From Funneliformis mosseae (lineage: Eukaryota > Glomeromycota > Glomeromycetes > Glomerales > Glomeraceae), in assembly GCA_910592005.1 (NCBI GenBank), contig CAJVPP010004134.1, positions 1-10,044 of the forward strand: a stretch of 10,044 nucleotides of DNA, given 5' to 3'. This document shows positions 8,247 to 10,044 of this stretch, piece after piece. Positions within the stretch are counted from its first letter, which is position 1; each line of letters opens with the position of its first letter. The translations under genes and the position numbers were made by a program. The notes beneath the pieces were generated by a model. It was not told the DNA's origin, searched no databases, and saw only the letters and a list, made by a program, of their open reading frames with translations.

Positions 8247-9714
8247 TTAAGTTGCAACAGGTGATAAATAAGCGTCATAATGTTGTAACGCTATCTTTAT
8301 TTTCAACACATGCAAGTTCGTCTCGACTTCGTTCTTAGTGAGCAGTTCTTTCTGTTTTGATTCTTTGATACTCTGAAGACTACTTATATCTTCGTATGCA
8401 TCATCAAACTAGCGTAGAAGCCTTATATTAGTACTAATGTAGTTAATCTTTTGATATTAGAATCATGTGTGTTCTATTTACCTCATAAAATAATCTTTTC
8501 CTTAATTTTTACCGGATTGTCGATAGGCTTATCAATATTTTCAAATTCATCACTGGTTGATTGGCTAGCGTCAACAACAATGTTCTGGTTTCTTGATTTA
8601 TTTCGTTTAACACCCTTGGTTGAAATTTTGCTTCTGGTATCTTTCATTGACCTATGCTTTCTGGACTTTGCTTTGACATCTTTAACAACATCAGGAGGAC
8701 TTTGGAAGAAAGCGTCTATCTTATCCTGCAGAAATGCAGTATCCCAATACAGATTAGAAACGAGCTTGTGCATATCATACGACAAACGAAACGAAAAAAA
8801 TATTACTGGAAAGGCCTCAGTTGATACATCCTCAACTTCGTTATAATCGTCGGAAGAATTATTCATGCTGTTATAACTTGGAGGGGGAGTGTGAGTGTGA
8901 CTGCGAGGAGGAGTGATAACGGGAGAGACGTCCTCAGCTGAGCCCGATGGTTTATCTTCTACGATTCGTTCTGATGGAGTTCGTCTCTCGCCATCTTCAA
9001 TAGTAGTTTTGATCTAAAATCCAAAAGGTTTATTTTCATTTATGTAACAAATTTAGGAAGAATTTTAATTTCGAACTCACCTTTTTTGATGGAGCCGTAA
9101 CTTCTTCAGTACTTGGTATTTCCTCTTCATTATTCGAATCTCGATGATGCTTCATACAACGGTTGTCATGCAATGTCGCGCAACTTCCAGTTGCAAGTTG
9201 ATTTAGTTGATTTACATGCAAATGCCCAACATTCACAAATGCATTATCCGAACCATTTTCTAAACTCCTCGATGAAACCCAATTCTTAGAAAAATATAAT
9301 AAGAAATTAATACTTGTAAGAAACACCACATCAATACTATACAAATTAAACTAATCTAAACAGCTTGCACCAAGCGTCGAACACTGCAGACGAATAGTCC
9401 AGCTTGCGCTTAGCGTCGAACGAATAGTTCATCACTGTTCAGAATGACCTCAATTCCGCTTTTTTTAATTAATTCAAACAAACGCATACCTTCCAGTCAT
9501 CGAGGATTTCTCGAGCTTTTCTCTTTCTCAACATGTCAAATAAATTAGATTCTTCCACCGTCTGAAGGTCTTTCTTTATACGGTCTAGTATTTTCTTTCT
9601 TTCTTTTTGCTCCATTTTCGCATTATAATAATTTGTTACATTATAGCACGTCCAATCTTCAATCGCAGTGACATGATAAAAAGCCAATAATTGTGCAGAC
9701 TGTGCGGTGGTCAT
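8247..9714 (-). CDS. Intact-looking spliced gene, unknown function, about 336 residues
   Basis: Exon 1 is 9490-9714 (ATG at 9714, MTTAQSAQLLAFYHVTAIED, ends DDWK), intron GTATGC...CTAAG (205 bp). Exon 2 is 9081-9284, intron GTGAGT...TTTTAG (67 bp). Exon 3 is 8513-9013, intron GTAAAA...GCTAG (8409-8512, 104 bp) with a TACTAAT branch site at 8427-8433, 18 bases before the AG. Exon 4 is 8247-8408 with TAA at 8247-8249. Every join is phase 0, which supports the model. Within exon 3, 8726-8806 (81 bp, GTAATA...CTGCAG, CTAAT upstream) may be a further intron; being a multiple of three without stops, either form is translatable (about 336 or 363 residues). Exon 1 is helical and charged; exon 2 holds a Glu-rich stretch; exon 3 a Pro/Ser/Thr-rich linker and a basic cluster (KSRKHRSMKD) fit for nuclear import. 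No enzyme motif or membrane segment is seen. The start could resemble N-termini of expanded mycorrhizal-fungus families, but I am not certain. If exon 4 is wrong, exon 3 itself stops at 8483-8485. Confidence 0.7.
8252..8290 (+). repeat. 39-bp direct repeat, copy 2
   Basis: It starts TTGCAACAGGTGATAAATAA and ends GTTGTAACG. It differs from copy 1 by C/T and G/A type changes only. On the minus strand it encodes the last residues (LQHYDAYLSPVA) of the spliced gene. Confidence 0.85.
8726..8806 (-). other. Optional 81-bp intron (exitron-like) inside exon 3
   Basis: The minus strand reads GTAATATT at the 5' edge and TTTCTGCAG at the 3' edge, with TTCTAAT about 25-30 bases before the AG. The length is 27 codons without a stop, and both edges fall between codons. 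Kept in, it adds a hydrophobic segment unlike the charged protein around it, which favours removal. Confidence 0.45.
9361..9430. repeat. Imperfect tandem duplication inside intron 1
   Basis: Two copies, 9361-9399 and 9400-9430, share CAGCTTGC, AGCGTCGAAC and CGAATAGT; the first carries about eight extra bases. They are more CpG-rich than the rest of the intron and account for its unusual length (205 bp against 62-104 for the others). Confidence 0.7.
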
Positions 9715-9850
9715 TTTATTTTATTATTTGCAAAAAAAATTTTGTCTTCGAAGTTTGGGTCTATATTTAAATAAAAGTCGCGTATTACTTTTGTTACCAT
9801 AACACGGCCTACAATGGAAAATCATGTGATCAACAAGCTATCCCGATTTT
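9715..9850 (-). promoter_or_regulatory. Probable promoter of the spliced gene
   Basis: About 47-59 bases upstream of the ATG the minus strand reads TATTTAAATATAG (9761-9773), a TATA-like stretch, followed by an A-rich leader just before ATG. ATCATGTGAT at 9821-9830 is one base from the palindrome ATCACGTGAT at 10024-10033. CACGTG-type sites bind bHLH factors in fungi. Assignment is by position and pattern only. Confidence 0.4.
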
Positions 9851-9891
9851 GTAACATGCGAAATTTTATTAATTTTCAGTGTGTATATATA

Positions 9892-9910
9892 TGCGACGTT
9901 TAATGTCGCA
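9892..9910. repeat. Inverted repeat TGCGAC-7-GTCGCA
   Basis: The six-base arms are exact and the spacer is GTTTAAT; a run of alternating T and A lies beside it. It could be an operator-like site or a small hairpin upstream of the gene. Confidence 0.5.
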
Positions 9911-9970
9911 ATCCAATTGAAGTTTGTTCGTAGTTTATCAGCATATATTTTTTGCATTCTTTTCATTATA

Positions 9971-10044
9971 CAGTGGCGATCAAAAATAACGCATCACTGG
10001 AATAAAAATCGAAAACTATTAATATCACGTGATCTATCGATGAT
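9971..10044 (+). mobile_element. Start of a Tc1/mariner-like terminal repeat, cut by the window end
   Basis: TA followed by CAGTGGCGATCAAAAATAAC is the typical opening of Tc1/mariner terminal inverted repeats (TA, CAGTGGCG, then an A-rich CAAAAAT stretch). Only 74 bases are in view, so neither the other end nor a transposase can be seen. The CACGTG palindrome at 10026-10031 would lie inside it. Confidence 0.5.
10024..10033. promoter_or_regulatory. ATCACGTGAT palindrome (E-box type)
   Basis: A perfect 10-bp palindrome around CACGTG. A one-base variant, ATCATGTGAT, lies at 9821-9830 nearer the gene. CACGTG is the core recognised by bHLH factors. If the Tc1-like call is right this copy belongs to the transposon rather than the gene. 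Confidence 0.3.

Larger units (their letters stand above)
8169..8297. mobile_element. 129-bp miniature inverted-repeat element with TA flanks
   Basis: The ends are AAGATAGCG (8169-8177) and CGCTATCTT (8289-8297), exact reverse complements, with TA directly outside on both sides (8167-8168 and 8298-8299), as for Tc1/mariner-type insertion. The inside holds a 39-bp direct repeat and several GTTGCAAC palindromes. No coding capacity of its own. The gene on the minus strand reads into it from its right end and stops inside. A 9-bp inverted repeat with TA flanks could arise by chance in AT-rich DNA, so the internal repeats are needed as support. Confidence 0.5.

Noticed and set aside
8451..8846. 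131-codon open frame on the plus strand, hydrophobic
   Set aside because: It lies antisense to exon 3, which has phased splice joins on both sides; the hydrophobicity comes from complementing Lys/Asp-rich codons.

Overview
The window is AT-rich eukaryotic DNA. It has a spliced gene with short GT-AG introns, many decayed transposon-type genes and at least two short inverted-repeat elements. Phrasing of several decayed proteins resembles families I remember as massively expanded in arbuscular mycorrhizal fungi (Rhizophagus and relatives). That makes a Glomeromycotina genome the best guess, but it rests on memory and composition rather than a search. Nothing looks prokaryotic: no operons, no ribosome binding sites, no long intact ORFs in the left 8 kb.

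Left part (70-3720, minus strand): one decayed gene with a long coiled-coil region and a Gag-like C-terminal part. It is split by a 1061-bp inverted-repeat element (1161-2221) flanked by an 8-bp direct repeat. The element's centre is a roughly 50-bp tandem array made of hairpins, and its ends fit the hAT pattern. Middle part (3827-5634, plus strand): a divergently oriented decayed gene or gene pair. The first half ends in a Vsr/PD-(D/E)XK-like nuclease signature; the second half carries a decayed P-loop ATPase that reads like the A32-type packaging ATPases. A decayed coiled-coil gene (5594-6290, minus) converges on it with overlapping 3' ends. Two smaller coding remnants follow (6318-6521 plus, 6538-6741 minus). 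Then comes a decayed minus-strand gene (6893-8160) with a recognisable last intron.

Right part (8247-9714, minus strand): an intact-looking gene of at least four exons. All proposed exon joins are phase 0, and one intron has a textbook TACTAAT branch site. Its last 15 codons and stop lie inside a 129-bp palindromic-ended element (8169-8297). Upstream are a TATA-like stretch, two ATCAYGTGAT sites, an inverted repeat, and the start of what looks like a Tc1/mariner terminal repeat (from 9971) running off the window.

Two zones are visible. The left 8.1 kb is CpG-poor and its reading frames are closed mostly by stops one C-to-T step from CAA, CAG or CGA. The right 1.9 kb has visibly more CpG and open exons. 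The simplest reading is an old, methylated and mutated transposon nest lying against a live gene.
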